DNA from: Gluconobacter potus
GTDB taxonomy: Bacteria; Pseudomonadota; Alphaproteobacteria; Acetobacterales; Acetobacteraceae
Direction of reading: 5' to 3'
NCBI RefSeq assembly: GCF_015244705.1
Contig: NZ_JABCQF010000002.1
Coordinates: 186,001-250,000 of the forward strand
DNA: 64,000 nucleotides
The notes under the pieces were generated by a model that was not told where the DNA came from, made no database searches, and worked only from the letters and a program-made list of their open reading frames with translations. Position 1 is the stretch's first letter; every line of letters begins with the position of its first letter. Positions 54,440-64,000 of this stretch are shown piece by piece. The position numbers and the translations under genes are program-made.

Positions 54440-55914
54440 GATGTCTGTCCGTTCATACGGCCCATCAGATGGGCGGAATGGCAGGCGTCGAGGATCGCAT
54501 CCGCGCTGCGTTCCCAGGGGACAGGTCTGAACTGCTCGCGGACCTCGTCCTGCCATTTTTTCAGGCCGGGCCGGTCCTCGATTGTCTCCCGGACGACACG
54601 ATAGGCTTCGTCGAGGTCTTCGGGGTTGAAGTACCGCGTCAGCGGGCCGCCTGCTTCGGGGATGGAGGTCGTGTTCGACGCGATGCAGGGGCGTCCGTTG
54701 ACGAGGCTCTCGGTCACGGGCAGTCCCCAGCCTTCATAAAGGGACGGGAAAATCGTGAACATGCAGCCATCGTACAGATGGGCCAGTTCCTCATCCGACG
54801 GGTCACGGAGAAGACGGATTTTTCCTCGCAGCCATTCGGTATTTTCAAGCTGCTGCATGAGGTCGGAAACGAGCCAGCCAACCCGGCCCGCAAAAACGAG
54901 GGTCGGGACCTGATCCCGTGGCAGGTCCGTCACGAGACGGCGCCAGATGCGGAATGCCAGCAGGTGGTTCTTGCGGGCCTCAAGGGTGGAGACAAACAGC
55001 ACGTAGCTGCCCTTTTCTGGCAGGCCCCTGGGACGTTCGTTCCCGATCTCCCGGGGCGGCCCGAAGCCGCTGCCGATCGGAATGGTCTGCACGGGGGCCA
55101 GCAGCTTCAGACGCTGTTTGCGGGCGTAATCCTCTACGGTCTCGGCCGTGGCATGGCTGATGGCCAGAAGGCGGCCACACTGGGGAAGGGTGGTGTCGAG
55201 CCAGTGCCGGAAATCCCGGATCAGGGAAATCGCGCACCATTCCGGCCGGACGGCGGGAATGAGATCATAGAGCAGCAGGACGGGCTGAATGCCGTAGGTC
55301 CTGCGCATCCGGGCCAGGCGTTCGCCGAAATCGGGTTCCGACCATGCCGCACCGAGGATCAGAAAGATATCGCCGGGTTTTGGAACGTCGTCCGAGGTGG
55401 CTGCGGTCGCGGCTGAAGACAGGGGGGCCTGCGCTGTGTGGCGCGACGGGGTGGTCCGCTGGAACTTCGTGCGGGCGTAACGGCGTAAAAGCTGCAGGGC
55501 TCTGAGCTGATTGACGGCAAGGTTCAGGAGCGGACGTGCCAGTTCCGGCGGCAGGCTTTCAATCCGCCGGATAATGGCATGACGCAGACGGCGCATCAGG
55601 GAGTGGGATGGCGCATGTGCAGCGCTGCGCTCCCCTCCTGCATGAAGGGGAGTTGCTTCGTCGGTATGGGTGGAAAAAAGTGTATTCAGCGCTTCAAAGG
55701 AGACGGGAGACAGGAGAGGGCCTGCCTCGGGGTTTCCATCTGTGTTCCGACGGGTGAGGACGATGCGGCCGATATCCGGTTTCGCGGCAGCCTGCTGGCG
55801 GATGACACTGAGTATTTCGAAGACAAGACGCTGGATGCCGCTGGGACGGGTATTGTTTTCAAAATACCGGAAGATATCTTCGACATCGATCCAGATGGTG
55901 TACTCTTTGGTCAT
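54436..55914 (-). CDS. Glycosyltransferase family 4-type protein (paralogue 2)
   Basis: 492 residues. It starts TIWIDVEDIFRYFENNTRPSG, then a donor/acceptor domain with a Ser/Thr/Ala-rich insertion (about 165-190), and the GT4 half: YVLFVSTLEARKNHLLAFRIW, TLVFAGRVGWLVSDLMQQLE, FPSLYEGWGLPVTESLVNG and NTTSIPEAGGPLTRYF. Nearly the same order of motifs as the downstream gene, so the two arose by duplication and probably add consecutive sugars of one repeat unit. First gene of the two-gene leftward operon. Confidence 0.9.
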   Translation of the reverse strand: MTKEYTIWIDVEDIFRYFENNTRPSGIQRLVFEILSVIRQQAAAKPDIGRIVLTRRNTDGNPEAGPLLSPVSFEALNTLFSTHTDEATPLHAGGERSAAHAPSHSLMRRLRHAIIRRIESLPPELARPLLNLAVNQLRALQLLRRYARTKFQRTTPSRHTAQAPLSSAATAATSDDVPKPGDIFLILGAAWSEPDFGERLARMRRTYGIQPVLLLYDLIPAVRPEWCAISLIRDFRHWLDTTLPQCGRLLAISHATAETVEDYARKQRLKLLAPVQTIPIGSGFGPPREIGNERPRGLPEKGSYVLFVSTLEARKNHLLAFRIWRRLVTDLPRDQVPTLVFAGRVGWLVSDLMQQLENTEWLRGKIRLLRDPSDEELAHLYDGCMFTIFPSLYEGWGLPVTESLVNGRPCIASNTTSIPEAGGPLTRYFNPEDLDEAYRVVRETIEDRPGLKKWQDEVREQFRPVPWERSADAILDACHSAHLMGRMNGQTS

Positions 55915-56343
55915 GTGTCCGGACTGGCTTCGCTATTGCCGACGAAATCATCGGTCTTTCAAATATCGCTAACGCGGTGTTGTAGAATAATCATCGCCTT
56001 ATGGGCAAGGGGCGGTCATAACATCGCAGGTGAGTGAGTATCTTCCCTGAATATTCGCCATGATACATTTCATCAAACTTTCGACATGTTTCCGACATAT
56101 TTTATTTTTTCTGGAAACATATTCGGGATTCTGGTGTGTTTCCTGAAGTATTCTGTTGCGAAGGTCCTGCCGGACAGTGTGGCGGGGGCTGACTTTTCAG
56201 GGGCTCGTAATCATGGTCCTGGAAGCTCCTGTGTTTCGTTCGGCAGTAACATGATCGCCTCCGAAGCAGGCTCGTTTTTCTTCTGACCATTCCTTAAAGA
56301 CGGTTAGAAAAAGAAACGGACGTTTGCCGATGATTGCTGCCTT
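55915..56343. other. Intergenic region between divergent polysaccharide genes
   Basis: 429 bases, less GC-rich than the coding parts. A 66-codon frame (56086-56286) ending in Ser/Gly residues looks like chance. The region should hold divergent promoters for the glycosyltransferases and the membrane protein, but I found no clear pair of boxes. The near-direct repeat TTTCGACATG/TTTCCGACATA lies near 56076-56102. Confidence 0.5.
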
Positions 56344-58313
56344 GTGAGAGCCGCCACAAAGATAGGAATGAGTGCGTTCGCGCTCTATTTTTCACTCTCT
56401 GCCTTACTGCTTGTCAAAGGGTTTTCCCTGCGTCACCACCTGATTGGTGTGGGGGCCGATGTGGAGTCCTTTGCCTGGATGCTTTACTGGTGGCCCTGGG
56501 CCATCGGGCACGGCATCAATCCGTTTGTGACGGATCTGGCGTGGAATGGCCTGGGCTATAACCTGACCTGGGCAACCGCACTGCCGACGTTCGGGCTTCT
56601 CCTTGCGCCTCTGACGTGGCTGGGTGGCCCGGTTCTGACAACCAATCTTGTGATCGTACTGGCTCCTGCCTGTGCGGCTTTCGCGGCATTCTTGTTGCTG
56701 CAGTCCGTGACCGGACGCTGGGTGCCGGCGTTTCTGGGGGGCTGGTTTTCGGCTTTTCGCCGTATGAGATGGGGCAGTCGCTTGGTCATCTCAATCTGAC
56801 GAGCATCGCTCTGGTGCCGGTCTGCCTGCTTTTGTGCAAAGCGTATCTCGAACAGACGATCACAAATCCCCGCTTTATTGCGGCGCTGTCGATGACTGCA
56901 CTGCTCCAGCTCGGTATCTCCACGGAGGTCCTGTTTACTTCCGCCGTAATGGGGGTTGTGACCTGGTGCGTGTTTGTGGCGACTGCGCCGGGCAAGGCAC
57001 GACACATTTATCTTCTGCTGGCACGTGATGTCGTGCTGGCAGGGATTGTAACGATTATTCTTGCATCGCCGTTTTTATTCTATCTGGTCAAGGGCATGAA
57101 GGTCGTGCCGGGGCAGCTGAATGATGCGGATTTCTATTCTGCTGACATTCTCAATTTTCTGGTTCCCACGCCGGTGACGCTGCCTGGTGGGGCGCTGTTC
57201 AGTTCGATATCCCGGCAGTTTACGGGGAATATCAGTGAGCAGGACGCTTACATCGGGTTGCCGTTTTTTCTTCTGGCCGTCTATTTTTCAACCATCGCAT
57301 TCCGGAGTTCGCTTCTGGTGACGCGGTGTGTGCTGGTGTTCTGGATTTCCGTTCTTTTCTCGCTGGGAGGTGTTCTCCATTCCGGGAAGACCGTCGTCCA
57401 TGTTCCCCTGCCATGGCATCTCGTGGACCGTCTGCCGGTTGTGAGCTCGGTTCTTCCAGTCAGATTTGCGATGTTTACCAGTCTGGCTCTGGCTGTCCTG
57501 TGCGCGGTGTTTCTCGCGCAACGTGCGACAGTAGGCCGCTATGGCGTTGTTCTATGCGGGCTCCTGTTCCTGTTTCCCGCTCCGGCGGCGCAGGGCTGGG
57601 AAGCGACGACGTCCAGTCCGTTTTTCACCGAGGCCAGTATAAAGCGTCATTTCGGCGACGATCCTGTCCTGGTTGTCCTGCCGTTCGGGTATCTGGGGCA
57701 TTCCATGGCGTGGCAGCTCCAGTCCGGCTACGCCTTCCGTCAGACAGGCGGATATCTCGGCTATACTCCGACCAGTGAACATAACGACGCTGTTCTTTCA
57801 GCCTTTCTGAATAACGCCATACCGCCGCATTTTGATGAGCAGCTGGGTTTTTACTGCGTTGATCATCACGCGGCGGCCATTGTCATCGGGCCCAGGACAA
57901 AGGACGTATTGAGGCAGGCGATCCTCGAGACGCACTGGCCGGCTGAACAGGATGGAGACATGATTATCGTGCGGGTCCCGCCGCGCGAGACGCTGCCGCT
58001 CTTTCACATTTCGGGAGACTATTGGCCCAGTCCTGCTGAAGTGAACTGGATGGGACAGCAGATCGTGGTCGAGACGGGTGTTGTACCAGCCCGGCTCGAA
58101 ATTGGCCGGCCTTATGCCGTTTCTTCACCCGGAGTGTCGGTCTCTACAGGCCATATTTTACGACATATTGGCTTTCAGCCTGGAGAGAAGACGGTGATCG
58201 ATCTTCCGGCGAACAGCAGGACGACAATCCGAGCAGATAAGGTGTTTGTACCCGCAAAAGAGGGGATCAATACGGATCAGAGGGCCCTTTCCCTTCTGAT
58301 TGGTCGGCGCTGA
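56344..58313 (+). CDS. Multi-spanning membrane protein (glycosyltransferase-like), interrupted by a -1 frameshift
   Basis: Frame one (56344-56799) opens with a helix (SAFALYFSLSALLLVKGF) and two aromatic membrane segments. Its sense runs to codon 133. A -1 step at the G6 tract 56736-56741 leads into the long second frame ending 58313, which goes on GFSPYEMGQSLGHLNLTSIA and seven or more helices, then a soluble C-terminal domain. The joined product would be about 656 residues. It resembles GT-C type membrane proteins of polysaccharide loci, without a motif I can name. Codons GGG GGC fit a slippery heptamer G_GGG_GGC. Start GTG 56344 or ATG 56368. Confidence 0.7.
56736..56762 (+). promoter_or_regulatory. 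Candidate slippery site with short downstream hairpin
   Basis: Heptamer G_GGG_GGC (56736-56742) in the zero frame, a seven-base spacer, then CGGC-TTTTC-GCCG (56750-56762). The arrangement matches -1 frameshift signals, but the stem has only four pairs. Replication slippage in the G run is the competing explanation. Confidence 0.4.
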
Positions 58314-58455
58314 TGCCGCATGAAGGCGAGAAGGATTTTCGACGCTTCTACGGATGATGGATATAAGAATTGAATTCTGTATTTCCATGATGATTTCTGA
58401 ACCATGGAAATATGCCGGTGGATTTTGAAGAAGGTGGGATGATTTTGTGGGGGGG

Positions 58456-59661
58456 ATGACCGTTCGGCAGTGTGTGATTGTTCTTGAAGATGGCGTATCG
58501 GGTTCTTTGTCAGCAGAAAGCGCGCGTCCCAAGACACTTGCTCCATGTGGTGACAGGCCGTTTCTGGCCTGGTTAATGCGGGAAATGCAGCGCTTCGGGG
58601 TCGAGGAATTTGTTGTTCTGGTATCTTCCTGCTCTGCGCAGCTTGAAGACGCGATCGAACAGATCCGTTCCTTTTTGCCAAAACCATCTGAAATCATTCT
58701 GAGCACCTGTTCTTTTTCTTCGGGGACGGGCGGTGCCCTTCTGTATTCAAAGCCCTTGCTTCAGGAGCGTTTCTTCCTCTGTCACGGAGAAGCGCTGTTT
58801 TCGGGCAATCTTTCGCGTTTTCTGCAACAGGCGCGAGAAGGGAACTCTGTTCTGGTCAGGTCTGTCGACGGCTTGAGCCGGTACGGCAATGTTCGCCTGC
58901 AGCCTGATGGCGAATATGTGGAAGATTTATATTTTGAGCCTGATCGCTCCAGGACGGCGGGATTTGCCAGCAGCGGCGTTTATATTTTTGATCATTCTGT
59001 TTTCGATCATCTGACTGAAAACTCTTCTCTGGAAAAGGATGTTCTTCCGGCCCTCGCGCGAAACCGTAGCCTGAAAGCTGTGCCGCTTTCGGGGGCGTTC
59101 TGGGATATCGGGAAGATGGCCGACCATGAAATCCAGGCTCTGGATTTGTCTGGGAGCCTGCTTCGGCCGGCAGTGTTTCTCGACCGGGATGGTGTCATCA
59201 ATCGCGATCATGGCTGGGTCGGAACGCGTGAGCGGTTTGAATGGGAAAGCAATGTCCGCGAAACCCTCGCCTGTATTGTGGATCGTGGATATCATATCTT
59301 TATCGTAACGAATCAGTCCGGGATCGCGCGCGGTTTTTATTCCGAGCGCGATCTTGAGCATCTCATGGACTGGGTGATCGACAGTATCCGGGAATACGGT
59401 GGAAATGTTGATGACTGGCGATACTGTCCCATGCATCCCGAGGCGGTTATCGATAAATACCGGGGGACGAGTATGGATCGTAAACCCGGACCAGGAATGC
59501 TTCTCGACTTGATGAAGCGGTGGGAATTACGTCCTTCCTGCTGCCTCATGTTCGGCGACCAGCCTTCCGACATGACTGCCGCTCGCGCGGCGGGTATGGA
59601 AGGCGTTACCGTGGGGCCTGCGTCGCTCTCAGAACTAATCGCTTCAAGGGAGGGTTTCTGA
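58456..59661 (+). CDS. Sugar nucleotidyltransferase / HAD-IIIA phosphatase fusion (HddC-GmhB-like)
   Basis: 401 residues from ATG 58456; a GTG at 58447, three codons earlier, is possible. N-terminal part (about 1-225) has the NTP-transferase fold: RPKTLAPCGDRPFLAWL, GTGGALLYSKPLL, ASSGVYIFD. The usual Gly-Gly-x-Gly-Thr-Arg loop is replaced by EDGVSGSL. The C-terminal HAD domain has AVFLDRDGVINRD, VTNQSGIARGFY, MDRKPGPGM and FGDQPSDM. The zinc loop keeps CPMHP but lacks the second cysteine pair. By family it would make nucleotide-activated heptose. A G7 tract abuts the start. Confidence 0.82.
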   Translation: MTVRQCVIVLEDGVSGSLSAESARPKTLAPCGDRPFLAWLMREMQRFGVEEFVVLVSSCSAQLEDAIEQIRSFLPKPSEIILSTCSFSSGTGGALLYSKPLLQERFFLCHGEALFSGNLSRFLQQAREGNSVLVRSVDGLSRYGNVRLQPDGEYVEDLYFEPDRSRTAGFASSGVYIFDHSVFDHLTENSSLEKDVLPALARNRSLKAVPLSGAFWDIGKMADHEIQALDLSGSLLRPAVFLDRDGVINRDHGWVGTRERFEWESNVRETLACIVDRGYHIFIVTNQSGIARGFYSERDLEHLMDWVIDSIREYGGNVDDWRYCPMHPEAVIDKYRGTSMDRKPGPGMLLDLMKRWELRPSCCLMFGDQPSDMTAARAAGMEGVTVGPASLSELIASREGF

Positions 59662-59681
59662 CTTCCTGCGTCCCTTGAGGA

Positions 59682-60590
59682 TCAGGCCGTCGTCTTTCGC
59701 AGGCAGTCTTCATAGACATCGCGCAGGGTGTCTTCCCATGCGATCTGTCGTCTCCATCCCAGGGTCGAGGTGATGAGTGTCGCATCGCCTCGGGCAACCG
59801 GGATATCCGAAGGGCGCAACCTGTCAGGATCCGTGACGATTTCGGCGTTGATGCCGCTGATGGTCAGAAGATCGTCCAGAATGGAGCGAATGGAACGCGT
59901 CTCACCGGAGCACACATTGAAGATCGTGCCCGGCGTCAGCGGCTTCTTCGTTGTGAGGACGTCAAGATAGGCGTCGCACACATCGCGGACATCGAGAAAG
60001 TCGCGCTGGGCATCCAGATTGCCGACGCTGATTTCCGGTTTCTGGAGCCCTTTCGCGATGCGCGCGATCTGGGACGCAAAGGCCGGGACCACGAAATCCG
60101 GAGACTGGCCAGGGCCGGTGTGGTTGAACGGACGCATGCGGATGACCCGCAGGCCCTCTCTGGCCATTGCGCCCAGGGCCAGATCGGCAGCAGCCTTGGT
60201 CGCGGCATACGTATTGCCCGGGGCAAGGGGGGCATCCTCGGTCAGGGCCGTCCCGCGCTGGAACGTGGTGCCATAGGCTTCTGCCGTGGAGGCGAAGAGG
60301 AAGGTGCTGTGTGGAACATGTCGCAGCATGGCGCGTGCGACATTGAGCGTTCCGTGCAGATTGACGTTCCAGGCGTGGTCCGGAGATTTCCGGGCTGCAC
60401 CAATGGTCGAAACGGCGGCGAGATGGACGCAGTGATCCGGTTTTTCGGCAGCGATAACCTTCTCAACAGCCTGCGCATCCCGGATATCCGGGATGGCAGG
60501 CACAATCTCGCAGTCGGGGAAGCGTCTCCGCACCTGGTGCTGCAGGTGCTGCCCGACAAAACCCCTCAGCCCTGTTATGAGAAGGCGCAT
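59682..60590 (-). CDS. rmd: GDP-6-deoxy-D-mannose reductase-like SDR epimerase
   Basis: 302 residues, extended SDR fold. NAD(P) motif TGLRGFVGQHL at the start, HLAAVSTIG, active-site Ser/Tyr/Lys in FASTAEAYG and NTYAATKAAAD, and FNHTGPGQSPDFVVP. The blocks RDFLDVRDVCDAY and FNVCSGE are typical of Rmd-type enzymes. With Gmd next to it, it would reduce GDP-4-keto-6-deoxymannose to GDP-D-rhamnose. The assignment between Rmd and related epimerases relies on that neighbour. Confidence 0.85.
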   Translation of the reverse strand: MRLLITGLRGFVGQHLQHQVRRRFPDCEIVPAIPDIRDAQAVEKVIAAEKPDHCVHLAAVSTIGAARKSPDHAWNVNLHGTLNVARAMLRHVPHSTFLFASTAEAYGTTFQRGTALTEDAPLAPGNTYAATKAAADLALGAMAREGLRVIRMRPFNHTGPGQSPDFVVPAFASQIARIAKGLQKPEISVGNLDAQRDFLDVRDVCDAYLDVLTTKKPLTPGTIFNVCSGETRSIRSILDDLLTISGINAEIVTDPDRLRPSDIPVARGDATLITSTLGWRRQIAWEDTLRDVYEDCLRKTTA

Positions 60591-60602
60591 ACGTCCGTCC
60601 GC

Positions 60603-62051
<1,449 letters not shown>

Positions 62052-63815
62052 TTAAGACGCGGACGCCGAGGTTCCGCTGTTCTTCCCGGATATGACGGGA
62101 GTATCGGTCATTCCGGGATAGGCTGACAGGTTGGCGAGAGGAGCCGGGCGCCCCATCAGGAAGCCCTGTGCTGTGCTGCAGGAGGTGTGCCTCAGCATTT
62201 CGAGTTGGGCTGCGGTTTCGACGCCTTCGGCGATGACTTCCATCGACATGGCGTGCCCCAGTGTCATGATGGCGCTGACGATGCTCTGGGCCTGCGGGTC
62301 GTTCAGCATGTCCCGGATGAATGAGCGGTCAATCTTGATCCTGTCGAAGGGAAAACTGCGCAGGTAATTGAGGCTTGAAAACCCGATACCGAAATCGTCC
62401 ATGACGATCTTGACGCCAAGAGCGCGGATCTTGGTCATGGTTTCCAGATTGCGCTGTACGGCGTCGAGAAAGATGCTTTCTGTCAGTTCGAGTTCAAGGC
62501 GTTCCGCCGCCAGACCTGTCTGGAACAGGGTCTGGATTACGGCGGCGTACATGTCATCATGAAGGAACTGGACGGCGGAAATATTGACGGCGACCCTGAC
62601 ATGCGAGGGCAGTCTGCTGACCTGGGCGCAGGCTTCGAGCAGGACCCACCGGCCGATCGAGACAATCAGGCCGCTCTCTTCCGCTATGGGGATGAACTCG
62701 TTGGGAGAAATGACCCCTCTTGTGGGGTGCTGCCAGCGCAGGAGCGCTTCAACGCATTCGATCCGGTTCGTCCTGAGGCAGATCAGGGGCTGGAATTCCA
62801 GGAAAAACTGGTTTGTCTCGAGCGCGCGTTGCAGATCATGTTCCAGCTTCGAGCGATGATGGACATCGGCCTGCATGAGGGGAGTGAATCTGATCCAGTC
62901 CGGCGACTGAAGGCGGCGCGCCTCGTTCAGGGCCAGTTCTGCGTAGTGGCAGGCGGTTTCGAAACGGTAGGTGTCGAACGGGATGAGGCAGCAGCCGATG
63001 CTGGCTGTCAGGTGGATCCTGTGTCCGTCTATCGAGAGGGTGGTATGGAAAATATCCCGGATGATCTGGGCCCAGCGGGTTGCCTGGATCGGGTGTTCGT
63101 AGGGGAACGGGCAGAAAATGCCGAAATCGTCGCCGCCCAGCCGTGCGGCCATGCACTCCTCGGTCAGGAACGCCCGAAGACGTTGCCCGATTTCGCTGAG
63201 AACGTTATCGGCGATACGGGTGCCATAACGCTCGTTAATGGTGCGGAAACGATTGATGTTGGCGTGTAGAAGAATTCCTGCGGGCTGCCGTGTTGTTCCG
63301 TTGCCGAGAAACGCGCTCATACTTTTCTCGAACTCTTCCCGCCCGCACAGCCCTGTAACACTCTCCGGAGGAAGGCTGTGAGATGCAGAGAGGCAGGGGG
63401 GAAACGTGATGGCCAGGGCCAGGCAGTCCAGGTCATTGCGTCGAAGCGGAGTCAGCCGGAACGCGACCTGAAAGCTCCGTCCTTCCAGTGTTCGGAGGAC
63501 ACCGGGATGGTAACTGTTATCCGGTGGGGTTTTCCGGACTCCGGGAAGGATATCGCGGATGGCGGGGAAGTTCTGGAGATCGGTTCCGATGCAGGAGAGA
63601 AGGGGCCTGTTGGCCTCGATGATCCGGTCCTGATAGAGGATGGCCAGTCCTTCGCTGGAGGCGTCGGCGAGATGATGGATGGGAAACAGCGCGGTGATGT
63701 TTTCTCGTGAGGTGCTGCCAGGTACCCTTCCCCGGGGCGCAGTCTTCGGGAAGGTGGCGTCCACGCGGTGTGGAGTCCCTTCCTGGCTGGTCCTCTGGGG
63801 AATATGCACGATCAT
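62052..63815 (-). CDS. GGDEF-EAL cyclic-di-GMP protein, altered GGDEF motif
   Basis: 587 residues. N-terminal PAS-like region (about 45-140), GGDEF domain (about 150-310) and EAL domain (about 320-575). The GGDEF motif reads GGDDF (227-231) and there is no RxxD inhibitory site in front, so cyclase activity is doubtful. The EAL side is complete: EALLRW (356-361), VNISAVQF, ELTESIFLD, MDDFGIGFSSLNYL and AEGVET. It is thus likely a c-di-GMP phosphodiesterase with the GGDEF part sensing GTP. No membrane helices. Next to surface-polysaccharide genes. Confidence 0.92.
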   Translation of the reverse strand: MIVHIPQRTSQEGTPHRVDATFPKTAPRGRVPGSTSRENITALFPIHHLADASSEGLAILYQDRIIEANRPLLSCIGTDLQNFPAIRDILPGVRKTPPDNSYHPGVLRTLEGRSFQVAFRLTPLRRNDLDCLALAITFPPCLSASHSLPPESVTGLCGREEFEKSMSAFLGNGTTRQPAGILLHANINRFRTINERYGTRIADNVLSEIGQRLRAFLTEECMAARLGGDDFGIFCPFPYEHPIQATRWAQIIRDIFHTTLSIDGHRIHLTASIGCCLIPFDTYRFETACHYAELALNEARRLQSPDWIRFTPLMQADVHHRSKLEHDLQRALETNQFFLEFQPLICLRTNRIECVEALLRWQHPTRGVISPNEFIPIAEESGLIVSIGRWVLLEACAQVSRLPSHVRVAVNISAVQFLHDDMYAAVIQTLFQTGLAAERLELELTESIFLDAVQRNLETMTKIRALGVKIVMDDFGIGFSSLNYLRSFPFDRIKIDRSFIRDMLNDPQAQSIVSAIMTLGHAMSMEVIAEGVETAAQLEMLRHTSCSTAQGFLMGRPAPLANLSAYPGMTDTPVISGKNSGTSASAS

Positions 63816-63933
63816 TTCTTATCCTCTGTCTTCGAAGAAGATGGCGCGGTTTTTGTTAAGAAACTGGAAATATCGGACAGTCATGAACTGTCCAAACTGA
63901 AACAAAATGTTTCTGAACGAGGACCCGGACATC

Positions 63934-64000
63934 ATGCAGCACCCCGTCCTGACCATTCTGCCACCGCGGGAGCGTTATGAGGCGGGGCATGCGGGGGCGA
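63934..64000 (+). CDS. Start of a probable glycosyltransferase (partial)
   Basis: Only 22 codons lie in the window. ATG 63934 has GAGGA ten bases ahead; ATG 63907 is an in-frame alternative. The residues VLTILPPRERYEAGHAGA resemble the start of family-4 glycosyltransferases of acetic acid bacteria that open with a LPPRE block. This is recollection of a short motif, so the call is tentative. It is divergent from the GGDEF-EAL gene. Confidence 0.4.
   Translation, partial: MQHPVLTILPPRERYEAGHAGA

Noticed and set aside
56086-56286. 66-codon plus-strand frame in the gap before the membrane protein
   Set aside because: No ribosome site, and the composition changes abruptly along the frame; looks like chance.

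Overview
The window reads as chromosomal DNA of an alphaproteobacterium. Acetobacteraceae, and Gluconobacter-like acetic acid bacteria in particular, fit best. This is inferred from the GC-rich coding sequence, the rimP-nusA-ylxR-infB-rbfA-truB-rpsO-pnp order, a DUF1489 gene, a DUF2272 lipoprotein, a Hint-domain surface protein and a fused amino-acid ABC transporter. I saw no rRNA, tRNA, CRISPR array, insertion sequence or prophage. Most of the window is core genome. The accessory part is the polysaccharide locus near the right end.

Layout. 1-2.8 kb: the end of a chemotaxis operon (cheW end, cheR, cheB, a cheY-like gene, a small unknown gene). 2.8-6 kb: a leftward operon of a TPR lipoprotein, ispE and a hypothetical gene. 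6-9 kb: a uracil-DNA-glycosylase-like protein and a soluble lytic transglycosylase. 9.2-11 kb: a Hint-domain protein with a beta-rich N-terminal half. 11-13 kb: a YqaA/DedA membrane protein, cytochrome b561 and an AT-rich patch. 13-18 kb: a tricorn-type protease, then ccmB and ccmA. 18-20.3 kb: an ATPase and a fused binding-protein/permease for polar amino acids. 20.3-23.2 kb: a leftward three-gene operon built around a membrane-anchored ClpB-like AAA+ protein. 23.4-33.1 kb: the transcription/translation operon, with an intrinsic-terminator-like hairpin ending three bases before the rimP start. 33.2-36.6 kb: a nitronate-monooxygenase-like protein and an FUSC exporter. 36.7-43.8 kb: a leftward run of a Gly-rich lipoprotein, a VOC protein, DUF1489, a nucleoside hydrolase, hemW, kup and yggS. 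43.9-53 kb: rsmB, an aldo/keto reductase, a two-component system with an unusual His/Gly/Pro-rich sensor loop, a cysteine synthase homologue, a rhodanese, the DUF2272 lipoprotein, a frameshifted small membrane gene and mtnA. 53-61.6 kb: surface polysaccharide genes, comprising two paralogous glycosyltransferases, a large membrane protein interrupted by a -1 frameshift, a nucleotidyltransferase/HAD-phosphatase fusion, and the rmd-like and gmd genes of the GDP-6-deoxyhexose pathway. 62-63.8 kb: a GGDEF-EAL protein whose GGDEF motif is altered. At the right edge a probable glycosyltransferase begins.

How the genes work together. The 23.4-33 kb operon couples ribosome maturation (rimP, rbfA), transcription elongation (nusA), initiation (infB), tRNA modification (truB), a ribosomal protein (rpsO) and RNA decay (pnp). 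The last third combines surface-sugar assembly with a cyclic-di-GMP protein, and the chemotaxis genes at the left edge also concern behaviour at the surface. The items most worth following up are the AAA+ membrane module, the attenuator in front of rimP, the possible programmed or phase-variable frameshift in the polysaccharide locus, and the Hint protein.
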